64,000 nucleotides of DNA from contig NC_069130.1 of NCBI RefSeq assembly GCF_026914265.1, positions 76,615,070 through 76,679,069 of the forward strand, in the 5' to 3' direction. The notes beneath the pieces are model-generated. The model saw only the letters and a list, made by a program, of their open reading frames with translations. It made no database searches and had not been told where the DNA came from. The stretch is from Mya arenaria (lineage: Eukaryota > Mollusca > Bivalvia > Myida > Myidae). Below are positions 1-9,912 of this stretch, in pieces (position 1 is the stretch's first letter; every line of letters begins with the position of its first letter). The translations under genes were made by a program, and so were the position numbers.

Positions 1-317
1 ACAAGGCTTGGAAATAGGCACACAACCAATGCCCGAAAATCCATCCTTAAAAGAACAAGGCTTGGAAATAGGCACACAACCAATGCCGAAAATCCATCCT
101 TAAAAGTACAAGGCTTGGAAATAGGCACACAACCAATGCCCGAAAATCCATCCTTAAGTACAAGGCTTGGAAATAGGCACACAACCAATGCCCGAAAATC
201 CATCCTTAAAAAATACAAGGCTTGGAAATAGGCACACAACCAATGCCCGAAAATCCATCCTTAATAATCCAAGGCTTGGAAATAGGCACACAACCAATGC
301 CCGAAAATCCATCCTTA
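1..317. repeat. Short-unit tandem repeat, 6 copies, open to the left
   Basis: Six near-identical units of about 51-57 bp begin with acaaggcttggaaatagg (near 1, 55, 109, 160, 217 and 271). They differ mainly in the length of the A-rich spacer after ccatcctta. The array starts at the window edge, so its full size is unknown. The short open frames across it are repeats of the unit and are not taken as genes. Confidence 0.9.
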
Positions 318-811
318 TCATAATAAGTATTTGACACAAAATGCCAAAAATGAAGCAAATAAAAATATTTGTATTCAAGTAAAATGTGCATCTGCACAAA
401 GTTTGGTTCGTATGACATCAATATGAAATGTCTACAAATATTTGTTCGGGTAAGCATTATTTCCCCAAAACTTGAATACAGAAGTCAAATAGAGTGTCAT
501 GCCATATTAACCGTGTACTCTATTATAGTTTATATAAGCGATAAATTTGACATATAAACAACTGCGTTGCAGAGAAACAGAAATGATAGTAATACTTGAA
601 ACCAGTTTTTTTTTTTTTTTAAATGGTGTCAGATGGGAAGAGCAACTGTTCTCTCATGGGCTGCTCACTGTCAACTGCAACTGCTCTGTTACAACACTGG
701 TTTCATCAGTGTCTGAAATATATATAGCTATGCAACAAAATGGTCATGATAGCAAATATATAAAAAGAAGACGGATTAACATGTTTATACATGTGATAGG
801 CAATTTATGTC
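318..811. other. AT-rich spacer, no gene recognised
   Basis: No ORF with recognisable content. It holds a T run near 606-620. Nothing else stands out between the tandem array and the SGNH-like ORF. Confidence 0.5.
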
Positions 812-1465
812 TTATTTGAAATGTGACACCCTTCTTTCTGCAAAAAGAAGCGCACTTCGTACAGAAAAATAGTATCTTGGCATTCCACACAAAGGGTGCA
901 CATGTATGCCATCATCAGCACAGAAATCCTGAGTAAAACGCAGATTAAAGTTATTTCTGCAGTGCGACCAAAACACAATGTCTGGGTTGTGATGGCATTG
1001 CGAACGAAGCAATGTATTGGTTTGTCTCGCCCGTGTATTGAAAGGGTGATTGCCACAGCGCTCTAAAATTTCGGAAACAACAACCTTTTTGCAACCTAAC
1101 TTAAGAAGGGTTGTTGTCAATTCAATCAGGGCATGAACTGTTTGGTCAACAGATAAATTCATATTACACAAGTCATTACTGCCTATGTCCAAAAATACCA
1201 CATCAATGTGAAGCTCAGATACAAGGTATGAAGCCTGCCAAAGCGATTTTGTGTTCGTGATTGGAAGCAGAGTCCCACCGCCCACGCCATGCCAGAATAT
1301 TTGCATTTTTTCTTCGGCCAGGCCCATGTTAATTTTATGGTTCGAAACACACCATGACTGCAAATGTTTTGTAAACGAATGTCCTAAAATTAAAACGGAC
1401 AATGGCATGTTATAATCTTGGAACTTTCTAGATAATAATAGAAAAACAAACTTCTCTTCAAACAA
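812..1465 (-). CDS. SGNH/GDSL-hydrolase-like domain protein (transposon-associated type)
   Basis: The frame encodes 217 aa on the minus strand. Three SGNH blocks are visible: a GHSF segment near residue 28 (block I, nucleophile serine), GSNDLC near residue 95 (block III, G-x-N-D) and DDGIHVHP near residue 185 (block V, D-x-x-H). Such single-domain SGNH proteins hydrolyse ester bonds, but the substrate here is unknown. A ttattatctag 3'-splice-site-like tract lies just upstream of the internal ATG that starts MPLSVLILGHSF. The conserved part may therefore be a last exon, with the first ~18 residues read from intron. Established context: free SGNH domains of this kind occur in retroelements and other mobile elements of marine invertebrates. 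It lies about 0.75 kb from the Polinton integrase on the same strand, but whether it belongs to that element cannot be shown. Confidence 0.6.
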   Translation of the reverse strand: MFEEKFVFLLLSRKFQDYNMPLSVLILGHSFTKHLQSWCVSNHKINMGLAEEKMQIFWHGVGGGTLLPITNTKSLWQASYLVSELHIDVVFLDIGSNDLCNMNLSVDQTVHALIELTTTLLKLGCKKVVVSEILERCGNHPFNTRARQTNTLLRSQCHHNPDIVFWSHCRNNFNLRFTQDFCADDGIHVHPLCGMPRYYFSVRSALLFAERRVSHFK

Positions 1466-2222
1466 AGGAAAAGACGCGGTGCAAGTAGGTCAAAGGATCC
1501 AGATGATGCTTTGCGAAATATGGCGAAAAACGCTCCGTTATGTTATCAATCTTGATTGCATATGTAAGAAAAAGATTAAAGGTATAAGATACAATTTACT
1601 GTAAACCCGAGAATCCACATCAGAATGCACAATTGAAAAAATATTCGACCGCGAAGCTGCTTGTTGATCATCTGCGTGGGCTTGGAAATTGCAATGACGT
1701 ACTGCGCAACTTCCGCCACGCTTCAAGTGTAAACAGGTTATGTTACACTAATTGAAATAAGAACATCCAGACACCACGCTGACCAGCTCCTGACTGCCTG
1801 CCGTTGAGCATTTAAATGTATAAGTGCTTAATATAAATCAATTTATAACTCCTTTGTCTTATAAATTATATTTTTTTTAATATAGTATTAAGTATATTAG
1901 TCGGTATTCGTTCAAACTTTAGTGATTTTTCAACAAATTATGATCCAGTTGTTCAATAAAATTGAATGTTCGACATTGTGTTCTTGATCAAGGTTTCAGT
2001 AACAATTAATAATAAACACCTCGTTTACAGAATTTATTTGCATATATCTACAAAGCATATAAAGGTAAACTTGTCTAATCTCACAATATATAATGTTAAA
2101 GAAATCATACACTTGCCTAATGAAAAATACATCATTCATTCATGTCACACAAAGTAAAAAAAGTTTTTTGACAAACATGCACCATGGTTCTTAACGCATT
2201 TGATTGCAACACTTGAAGTGTG
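1466..2222. other. Spacer between SGNH-like ORF and Polinton integrase
   Basis: No confident gene. A short minus-strand frame at 1538-1726 (62 aa) starts MKRGGSCAVRHC and has two closely spaced cysteines. It could be a first exon for the SGNH-like ORF, or the start of a zinc-binding domain, but it lacks the remaining ligands expected of a THAP finger. The rest is AT-rich and no Polinton terminal repeat was recognised. Confidence 0.35.
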
Positions 2223-3444
2223 TTATTCCATGTCACTCGCAGATATCCAGCTATTGAACTTTTTGGGGTAATATTTCCACTTTACAAAGTATTGCATATT
2301 GCGTCCTTTGCCCCGTCGTTTTAACACTTTTTCCACTTTCCACGTTTGATCAGCATTCACACGAACTTTCTGCAGTTCGCTTTCATAAAATGTTCCTTTG
2401 ATAGGTTCATCCTGCAAGTCATTGAGCCTGTAGATGGGTAGAATTCCTCTGTGGTAGCGTGTATGTACGCGAAATAACTCTCCCGAATATGTCTCATCGT
2501 ATGCTCGTGTAAATGCTGATTTTAAATGGCTAATGCGTACATAATCACCGACTCGAAATTTAAAAGGTTTCAGTTTAGGCAAAAGTTCCTTTCCTTTAGG
2601 ATTTTGTGCAAAGTATGTAGCTAATCTCACTTCTTCCTGGTTATTGCCTTTGACGTCGGCGGGTCGCATATCAATGGTTCTATGATAGGTATGATTGTAG
2701 CTTTCTGCAATATGTTGCAAAATTGACAGATACTGATGACTATCTTTGTGATTAAAGTAGCGGTAGAGTTTTCGTTTGATGGTTAAAATGGCCCGTTCCG
2801 AAGTGGAAGCCTTGGTTTCGTTCTGTGTTGGGAAATAATGCACGTCGAACTTGCGCATGCGGTCCTGAACACGCTTGGCTTTAAACTCTTGTCCTGAAAC
2901 ATAACATTGTATTAAATTACGCATTCAAAGCTTGTTTACGAAAGACATCCATGTACTCACTATTTTAAAAATGCCAAATCTTTCAGACATATATATTTGA
3001 CATTAACATACATTTATCCGTAATCATTTTTGCTGGATCTCGACCAGACGTTTGAAATATGTCTGTAAATGCCTCTGCCACTGCCTCACCAGTTTTTCGT
3101 CGTAAAGGGCGAAGCCATACGTACTTGGAAAACGTATCTATAACCAGCAGAATGTACTTGTAATCGTCGTTCCAGTTTGCAAACTTGACCATATCGATTA
3201 AGTCAGCCATCCATACATCATCTTTTCCCGCGCTAATAATATGATTGCGTTGAAAGCGCCTTCGCACGGGCTTGTGAAGACTGTACGATTCTTGATCATG
3301 CAAAAATTGCCGTATCCTGTGCATACCAAGTTTGAATTTGCCTTCTTTTTGTACCGCTTTGTACAATTTTTGAGGACCGGCAAAACTGGCAGGGTGTGAT
3401 GGATCGTAATAAATGGTCTTTAAATACTCCTTCCAAGAAGCCAT
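2223..3444 (-). CDS. Polinton integrase (rve DDE core plus C-terminal chromodomain), split by an intron-like gap
   Basis: The upstream part (3444 down to about 3012) encodes an integrase N-terminal zone, then the rve core with WMADLIDM (first catalytic Asp, near residue 82) and a TDK segment (second Asp, near residue 144). The downstream part (from 2893 to 2223) carries the catalytic Glu region and, in its last ~45 residues, a chromodomain (VEKVLKRRGKG...YFVKWKYYP). Enzymes of this type insert the element DNA and leave a 6-bp target duplication. Between the parts is a ~118-bp stretch bounded by gtatgt on the minus strand at 3011 and tttcag at 2894, as expected for an intron. Joining at those sites would place TGA at the junction, inside the conserved block after the second Asp. 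This copy therefore looks defective, unless splicing differs or the base is an error. Ty3/gypsy chromoviral integrase is the alternative, but the adjacent ATPase and polymerase favour Polinton. Confidence 0.8.
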
Positions 3445-3502
3445 GTCTGTACTTGTTGAGTCCGCAAGTACAACTGAAGTAAAATGTTTTTACACTTTAT
3501 AT

Positions 3503-5294
3503 TTATTGGTCCTCGCTGCCACTACTTTCATCGTCACTCTCTTCTCCACTGTCTTCCGAAAGTTCGAATAAGTCTTGAAATTGATGCTGATGTTTTTTAA
3601 TGACTCTTTTTATTGCAGAAGGTAAACTAACGCCTTTTTGTCGTAGTTTATCAATCTGCTCAACTATTACCCTATGGGATGCATTTGTCACCAACGGCAG
3701 CCAGTACATTTCCAAAAGGCGTTGATAATTGGCAAAGAAAATCCTTTCTTTAAACGGCTGTGTACGCTCTGTGGCCATTTCGTACGAATCTTCTTCATTA
3801 TATCCATCATCGATGTACTGGTCGTATAACTTGTTGAATTTAACTTTATTTTCTTTGTGAGCAATTTCCCAGATATGACGAAAACCATCATTTTCTTCTA
3901 TATCTACGTCCATTGTATCATCACTATGTTTGTCAGTCATGGGTCGTTTCGCCGGCGGCTCACCCATGGTTTCCCTTGTTTCCGGACACCAACCATGTTT
4001 AACGTGCCTTTGCACATCGTGCGCAGAATCGAATAACAGTCCGCAATCGTCACAGGGTTGCCCCTTTTCAGCCATTGCTTCTCCTTGATCGTCGATGTGA
4101 ACAGTTTGAACTCCGACCGAATAATGATTTGTTTCTAACAACTTATTCTCTTTTATAACAGTACATGGACTTTCTAGTTGGTGATTGGTCGAATTTGGCA
4201 ACTCGCTTTCCTGGTAGAATCGTTTAGGTTTCGAGACATATTTTAATCTGTCATTTTCCGCAGTAAATGGTTTTAAGTCCACCAGCAAATACCCGTAGGG
4301 GTACTTTGTGGCTTTTGCAAACGTGTGCATAAACTTATCCGTGTGTCCCGGGTACATTTGGCGCGCCAAAACCATCACCGATTGGCGATCTACAGGATTG
4401 TTGAACAGTACCAGATAATGACAGTTGCGCCTTTGCGTCGGATCTTTCGTGCCAAATAAGTTCTGATTGATAGAAACCACAGATAAAGATCTATGATGCG
4501 AGCCATTCGTAAATAGATCATTGATACGTTTGTCTTTGCCAGCGTCAGAAAATAAGTCATCCAAAATAAGTAAATTGTTGAATCTGGGATCGAAAAAGTC
4601 GTCATCCGCCAAATCCGTAGGAATGCCTTGCACAAATTCCACTCTCGGTAACACAGACTCCCTGATTATTGAGTACAGCGGTTGCCATCTTTTGTAAAGC
4701 CATAGTATTCTTTGCACAGTAGGTTGGATCCTAGACTTATGATTCTGTAGTACATCCTTTACAAAGGTCGTCTTTCCGCATGCTGAATTGAGTAAAGAAT
4801 GGTATGTTATTGACCTTAGTTCATCTTAAAAATAATAGAATAGTGTGTATATAATTTAAGTAGAAATACATGTATTTGAACAAACCAATACCTGTCGGCC
4901 CAGATATCATCATTGTAAACGGGTGTTGAAACGTCATATTTTGTGAATTTATTTCGTCTGATGTTCGCGCTCCCTGTGGTGGTGGTGGTGGTGGTGGTGG
5001 TGGTGGATGTGACTCTCTCTGTGGCGGTGGTGGTGGTGGTGGTGGTGGTGGTTGTGACTCTCTCTGTGGCGGTGGTGGTGGTGGTGGTGGTGGTTGTGAC
5101 TCTCTCCGTGGTGGTGGTGGTGGTGGCACTTCCAGTGGTGGTGGTGGTGGTGGTGGTGGTGGTGGTGGATACGCTTCATTGAACACCATCTCCATTTCAT
5201 GATTGACGGCCTTATGCTTGTGCTTTTGATGTCTCAGCATAGCATCCCTTCTTGAAAACTGCTGGTCACACTTTGGACACTTGGGATATTCCAT
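3503..5294 (-). CDS. Polinton packaging ATPase (FtsK/HerA, A32-like) with N-terminal C2H2 finger
   Basis: Two exons, 5294-4892 and 4782-3503, join in frame to 560 aa. The 109-bp intron has GT at 4891-4890 and AG at 4784-4783 and splits the P-loop: exon 1 ends in ISGPT plus one base, and exon 2 opens with CGKTTF. Walker B is LLILDDL near residue 205, followed by an IND...SHHRSLSVVSINQN stretch typical of genome-packaging ATPases. Residues 5-27 form a C2H2 finger (CPKC...HQKHKH). Residues ~43-110 are nearly pure proline runs separated by short RES/QRES spacers. A second Cys/His cluster (CDDC...HVKHGWC) lies near residue 378, and the C-terminus is acidic. In virus-like elements this enzyme pumps DNA into capsids. 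The stop codon overlaps an AATAAA (minus strand, 3507-3502), so termination is compact. The start is the only ATG ahead of the finger. Confidence 0.82.
4974..5170. repeat. GGT/CCA microsatellite coding for polyproline in the ATPase
   Basis: Runs of (GGT)n on the plus strand are punctuated four times by a gactctctctg-like spacer. On the minus strand in the ATPase frame this gives Pro9-11 blocks separated by RES(Q/H). The other frames give poly-His or poly-Val and are shadows. The spacer plus tract forms a ~55-bp higher-order unit. Confidence 0.85.
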
Positions 5295-5742
5295 GTTATT
5301 CCTCCGATGTCTTTATTCAGAATGATTGCTTGTTACCTTTTCTTAAGTATTAAAGTGAACGGTGTTTTTATTCAGCCAATCATATTCCTTTTAAAAACCA
5401 GCACTTGCGCATGCGCAAATTATTTTAGCTTATAAGTACAACTCTTCTCACGCTGTATTATTATTTTGCAGATAGCAGTTAAACGTCTCGGATTAAAAAG
5501 CAGTGGACAACATAGCAGCGAGCAAAAGGTAAGCACACATTTAGTCTTAACTGGACTTTGTTGTCTCGCCTGGCTTTTCTGTTGTCTCGCCTGGCTTTTT
5601 AGCTGCATTCTAAACGTTATTTGTAATTTATAATACAATTTTACTCACATCTAGAATGAGTAAATTTTGAAATTATATTTTCCTTATTCATCTTATTAAG
5701 ACCACTGAATGACTAATTCTGTACATTTTCAGAGCGACAGTC
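5295..5742. promoter_or_regulatory. Divergent promoter region between ATPase and pPolB, with 5'UTR intron of pPolB
   Basis: The 448-bp gap separates the two divergent Polinton genes. At 5405-5418 is a perfect 14-bp palindrome, ttgcgcatgcgcaa, containing the GCGCATGCGC core known as the NRF1 site in animals. A TATA-like tataag lies at 5431-5436, oriented for the polymerase gene. A consensus donor (aaag|gtaagc, GT at 5529-5530) and an acceptor (cattttcag ending at 5732) lie ten bases ahead of the pPolB ATG, so the polymerase transcript probably has a ~200-nt 5'UTR intron. Inside it, a 20-bp sequence tgttgtctcgcctggctttt occurs twice in tandem (5560-5600). Confidence 0.5.
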
Positions 5743-8700
5743 ATGACGTACCAATGCGAGGTCTGCAATGTTACTTTCTCCAAACTGAGTCAGCTATTAC
5801 AACATAGAAGAACCGAGAATCATTGGCCAAAATATACATGCCCGACCTGCAAGAAAGACTTCACTAGGAAGAATAACTTAAAGCAACATATGAAAAAACA
5901 TGAGGACGAAAATAATCACCACTGCCCCGAGTGCCTTCGGGTATTTACGAGAAGTGATGCACTTGAGGAGCATTTCTTGCAACATCAAAACCAAAGTGGT
6001 GGCGGAAGAAAGAGGACTAGTGATGATGACACAAATTCTAACGGAACTCGGAAGAGACAAAAATTAACTGCAAAAGACGATGCGATGAAATATTATCAAG
6101 TAGAACAAATTAGTGAAAGAAGGATAGAAAAATTCAACACAACTGCATCATATTACAAAATAACAGTACAAGATATGGAAATCAGGGAACTTCCAAACAT
6201 AATTAAAACTTTAAAACAAATTTTTCAATCAATCATTGAAACCATTGCAGGCAACATACCATCGTCCGACAAAGTAAGAGTTACGATGGATAATCCGCAA
6301 TTGGACTTTCCCATTGTCCTTCCGTTTATGCGAAGGTCTGAACTTACAGTCGACAGACTTTTGTCAGAAATAGAGAGAGTGCTTCAGTCGTATGAACAGT
6401 TTGTGCTTGACGAAACGTTCGGGTTGGAATTCGTTCACGTGCATTTGCCTACTGGAAGTGGATTTCGGGGGAAACCTTTTGTGGACATATCAAAGTTATT
6501 AAATAATAAAGGAAGTGTCATTCAAATAAGAAATACGGATGAGGTTTGTTGTGCACGCGCCATAGTTACAGCGATAGCGCGCATAGAAAAACACCCACAG
6601 TGGAATAATATACGCCAAGGCCACCATGCACAGAAACAACTGGCACTTAACTTGCACGACAAGGCCGGGGTGCCTCTGAAACGCTGCGGTATTGAAGAAG
6701 TAAAACTGTTTCAAACAGTACTTCCTAAATATAGAATCATTGTTTTATCGAAGGAACACTTCAATGCTATCATCTATGATGGACTGGATGACGGCGTGCC
6801 CATTTATTTGTACTCGCACAATAATCACTTTGATGTCATCACGACAGTCGCAGGATTTTTGAATAGAAGTTACTTCTGTCTACAATGTAAGAAAGGTTAC
6901 AGTAACAAAGAGCAACATGCCTGTAACCATCCTTGCGTCCACTGTCATCGTCTACACGAGGACGACTCTCTTAACTGGGAACATTGTACCGGCTGCAATC
7001 GCAATTTTATAAACGAAACGTGTTTTGCAATGCACAAGCTTAACCACGACATTGGCTCATCAACCTGCAGTATGTATTACAAATGTAAGGATTGCGGACA
7101 AGCAATTAATGTGCGGAAACATAAGAAGCCTCACGTATGTAATGAAAAATACTGCAAAACATGTAAGGAATTCGTGACAGAAGATCACCAGTGCTTTATG
7201 CAGCCAATCGAGGTAACTAAATCCGAGGGAGGAACTATTAAAAAGAAAACAAACGGCACAAAATATATATTTTTTGACTTTGAGTGCACACAAGATCAGC
7301 AGCTTCATTGCGAAAAAGGATATCTATCTGGGGTAAACGGAAAGTGTGTCAATTGTAATAAAGCAACCTGTGGTTCTTATAAACATGAACCGAACTTGTG
7401 TGTCGCGCAAAGAGTATGCCATCATTGCCTAAAGTACGACTTGTCAAGCGATTCGGAGTGTGAATATTGCGGCAAAAATGAACTGATTTTCAAAGGCGAT
7501 CAGACCACTCGGCGGTTTTGTAATTGGTTATTTTCTGAAGAAAATGTTGGTGCCACCGTAATTTGTCATAATTTCAAGGGTTATGACAGTTATCCTGTTC
7601 TGCAATACCTGCATGAAAATGCCATATTACCAGAGGTCATAACAAACGGAACAAAATTTATGTCCATTAAAGTTCCTGTTTGCAAAATACGCTTCATCGA
7701 CTCCATAAATTTTATTCCAATGGCATTAGCGGATATGCCCAAATCATTTGGAATTGCGGAACTCGCAAAGGGCTACTTTCCGCATCTATTTAATCGACAA
7801 GAATACCAAACCGCGATACTCACGAAGTTACCAGACATGAAGTACTACTACCCAGATGGTATGAAAATAGACAAACGAATGGAGTTCATGGCATGGTATG
7901 ACATTCACAAAAACGACGCGTTTGATTTTCAATATGAACTGTTAAAATACTGCCGATCAGATGTGGACATTTTGAGGAAATGCTGTCTGAAGTTTCGCGA
8001 GCTGTTTCAGGAAATAACACAAAAGAGTAAAGTTCCTGGCATTGATCCGTTTGAAAATTGTTTGACCATTGCCTCGGCATGTAATCTGGTGTTCCGGCGA
8101 AATTTTCTGGAACACGAAAGTATTGGCATTATTCCATCTCACGGTTACAGACCAGAAGAAAAACAGTCAATTATGGCCTATCAATGGATGTCATATCTAG
8201 CGCACGAAAATCAAATCAACATCCAACATGGCAGGAACTACGGCGAAAAGCAAATTGGGCCGTATAAAGTGGATGGGTATTACGAACGCGACGGTGAAAA
8301 GGTGGTATTGGAATTCCATGGCTGTTTTTGGCACGGATGCCAGAAATGTTTTTCAACGACAACAATTAATCCTGTCAATGACACGAGTATGGGCGAATTA
8401 TATGCGAGAACCATGGCAAAAAAAGCTTTTATAAAATCTGAAGGTTATTCCTATGAATCTAAATGGGAATGCGACTTCAAAAACGACATGGAGATCAACC
8501 TAGACATGAAACAATACATACACAACCTTGAATATGTCTGCCCTCTTGAACCAAGAGATGCTTTCTTCGGGGGTCGCACAGAAGGGTTCAAATTGTATGA
8601 AGAAGCGTCAAGTGAACAAGAAATAAACTATTATGACGTGACATCATTGTATCCATATGTGAACAAAACTGGGAAAATACCTTTGGGGCACCCCGAAATT

Positions 8701-9912
8701 GTCACCGAAAATTTCGAAAACATAACCGAATACGAAGGACTGATCAAGTGTAAAATCGTACCTCCTCACGGACTCTACATACCCGTTTTACCCGTGAAAT
8801 CGAATAAAAAGCTACTTTTTAGCCTGTGTAGAACATGCGCAGACCAGTACCAGCAGTCGCCATGTCAGCATACTGATAATGAAAGAGCTTTCCTGGGTAC
8901 TTGGGTTACAGACGAGGTAAAACTGGCAATATCGCAGGGTTACAAAATTGTGAAAATCTACGAAGTTTGGCATTTTGAAAATATTTCGCAGTATGACCCA
9001 GACTCCAAATGTGGCGGTTTATTCACTGAATACGTGAATACCTTCCTGAAACTAAAGCAGGAAGCAAGCGGTTGGCCAGAATGGTGCAAAACAGAAGAAG
9101 ACAAGCAATGGTATATTAAAAGATTCTATGACAAGGAGGGTATACTTTTAGACTATAACATGATTCTCAAAAATTCAGGTCTTCGATCCTTGGCTAAGCT
9201 GATGCTGAATTCTTTCTGGGGCAAATTTGGCCAACGTTCAAATCTAGCACAAACGTCTTACGTAACAGACACCAAGGAGTTTTTTGAATTTATGACAAAT
9301 GACCAACAAACAATCAAGAACATCCATTTTGTAAATGAGGAAACAGTACAACTTGACTGGGCATACAGTGAAGATTTCATTTCGGATTCCTCTAGGACAA
9401 ACGTTGTGATAGCTGCATACACAACGGCACAGGCCCGCCTTAAACTCTACAGCTATCTACAGGGTCTGGGTCAACGCTGTCTATATACGGACACAGATTC
9501 GATATTCTTTATTTCAAAGCTTGGGCAGTGGAAGCCGCCACTCGGAGATTTTCTTGGAGATCTCACAGATGAGGTTCCGGAAAATAAAATAACAAAATTT
9601 GTCACCGGTGGTCCCAAAAATTATGCGTACAAAACAGAACGATGTGACAAAAACGGTTACTTTTCGCTTTGCAAAGTCAAAGGGATCACGATGAATTTTA
9701 AAAACTCACTCCAAATCAATTACAATACAGTGGTCGATATGGTTAGGGGATCATCCCAAAGCCCATCAGCTATTCAAGTTCAGGACATGAAAATATGCAG
9801 GGACATAACACAAACTAGTGTAATCACAAGACAAGAAACAAAAGACTATAGACTTGTGTTTGACAAAAGAGTAATCAATGAGAATTACCTTACCTATCCT
9901 TACGGATACTAA
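5743..9912 (+). CDS. Polinton protein-primed family-B DNA polymerase (pPolB), intact
   Basis: A 1389-aa single exon. Three C2H2 fingers occupy residues 5-27, 33-53 and 61-81. A Cys/His-rich region follows at ~378-500. The exonuclease motifs are FFDFEC (Exo I, ~510), CHNFKGYDS (Exo II, ~607) and YCRSDVDIL (Exo III, ~736). EFHGCFWHGCQKC (~856) matches the Vsr-like endonuclease segment often embedded in these polymerases. Polymerase motif A is YDVTSLYPYV (~964), motif B region LNSFWGKFGQ (~1154) and motif C YTDTDSIFF (~1247). All catalytic Asp/Glu residues are present. This enzyme replicates the element using a terminal protein as primer. The ATG at 5743 is chosen because it immediately precedes the first finger and follows a 3' splice site. 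The open frame over 4.2 kb implies recent activity or selection. Confidence 0.93.
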   Translation: MTYQCEVCNVTFSKLSQLLQHRRTENHWPKYTCPTCKKDFTRKNNLKQHMKKHEDENNHHCPECLRVFTRSDALEEHFLQHQNQSGGGRKRTSDDDTNSNGTRKRQKLTAKDDAMKYYQVEQISERRIEKFNTTASYYKITVQDMEIRELPNIIKTLKQIFQSIIETIAGNIPSSDKVRVTMDNPQLDFPIVLPFMRRSELTVDRLLSEIERVLQSYEQFVLDETFGLEFVHVHLPTGSGFRGKPFVDISKLLNNKGSVIQIRNTDEVCCARAIVTAIARIEKHPQWNNIRQGHHAQKQLALNLHDKAGVPLKRCGIEEVKLFQTVLPKYRIIVLSKEHFNAIIYDGLDDGVPIYLYSHNNHFDVITTVAGFLNRSYFCLQCKKGYSNKEQHACNHPCVHCHRLHEDDSLNWEHCTGCNRNFINETCFAMHKLNHDIGSSTCSMYYKCKDCGQAINVRKHKKPHVCNEKYCKTCKEFVTEDHQCFMQPIEVTKSEGGTIKKKTNGTKYIFFDFECTQDQQLHCEKGYLSGVNGKCVNCNKATCGSYKHEPNLCVAQRVCHHCLKYDLSSDSECEYCGKNELIFKGDQTTRRFCNWLFSEENVGATVICHNFKGYDSYPVLQYLHENAILPEVITNGTKFMSIKVPVCKIRFIDSINFIPMALADMPKSFGIAELAKGYFPHLFNRQEYQTAILTKLPDMKYYYPDGMKIDKRMEFMAWYDIHKNDAFDFQYELLKYCRSDVDILRKCCLKFRELFQEITQKSKVPGIDPFENCLTIASACNLVFRRNFLEHESIGIIPSHGYRPEEKQSIMAYQWMSYLAHENQINIQHGRNYGEKQIGPYKVDGYYERDGEKVVLEFHGCFWHGCQKCFSTTTINPVNDTSMGELYARTMAKKAFIKSEGYSYESKWECDFKNDMEINLDMKQYIHNLEYVCPLEPRDAFFGGRTEGFKLYEEASSEQEINYYDVTSLYPYVNKTGKIPLGHPEIVTENFENITEYEGLIKCKIVPPHGLYIPVLPVKSNKKLLFSLCRTCADQYQQSPCQHTDNERAFLGTWVTDEVKLAISQGYKIVKIYEVWHFENISQYDPDSKCGGLFTEYVNTFLKLKQEASGWPEWCKTEEDKQWYIKRFYDKEGILLDYNMILKNSGLRSLAKLMLNSFWGKFGQRSNLAQTSYVTDTKEFFEFMTNDQQTIKNIHFVNEETVQLDWAYSEDFISDSSRTNVVIAAYTTAQARLKLYSYLQGLGQRCLYTDTDSIFFISKLGQWKPPLGDFLGDLTDEVPENKITKFVTGGPKNYAYKTERCDKNGYFSLCKVKGITMNFKNSLQINYNTVVDMVRGSSQSPSAIQVQDMKICRDITQTSVITRQETKDYRLVFDKRVINENYLTYPYGY

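Larger units (their letters stand above)
2223..9912. mobile_element. Polinton/Maverick element core (INT - ATPase - pPolB)
   Basis: Three hallmark genes of the self-synthesising Polinton/Maverick transposons lie together: retroviral-type integrase with chromodomain, FtsK/HerA (A32-like) packaging ATPase, and protein-primed family-B DNA polymerase. Integrase and ATPase share the minus strand with a 58-bp gap. The polymerase runs divergently from a 448-bp promoter region. No major or minor capsid protein or maturation protease was recognised between 1 and 13 kb, and no long terminal inverted repeats were found. The limits given are gene limits, not element ends. The polymerase and ATPase frames are open, so the copy is young or conserved, while the integrase has a defect at its intron. 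Inference: a reduced or partly deleted Polinton. Confidence 0.85.

Noticed and set aside
2223..3444. Ty3/gypsy chromovirus retrotransposon
   Set aside because: The chromodomain integrase alone would fit, but no reverse transcriptase, RNase H or LTR is present, and the neighbouring packaging ATPase and pPolB define a Polinton.
4943..5182. Poly-Val and poly-His ORFs
   Set aside because: Shadows of the proline-coding GGT/CCA microsatellite in the ATPase gene.
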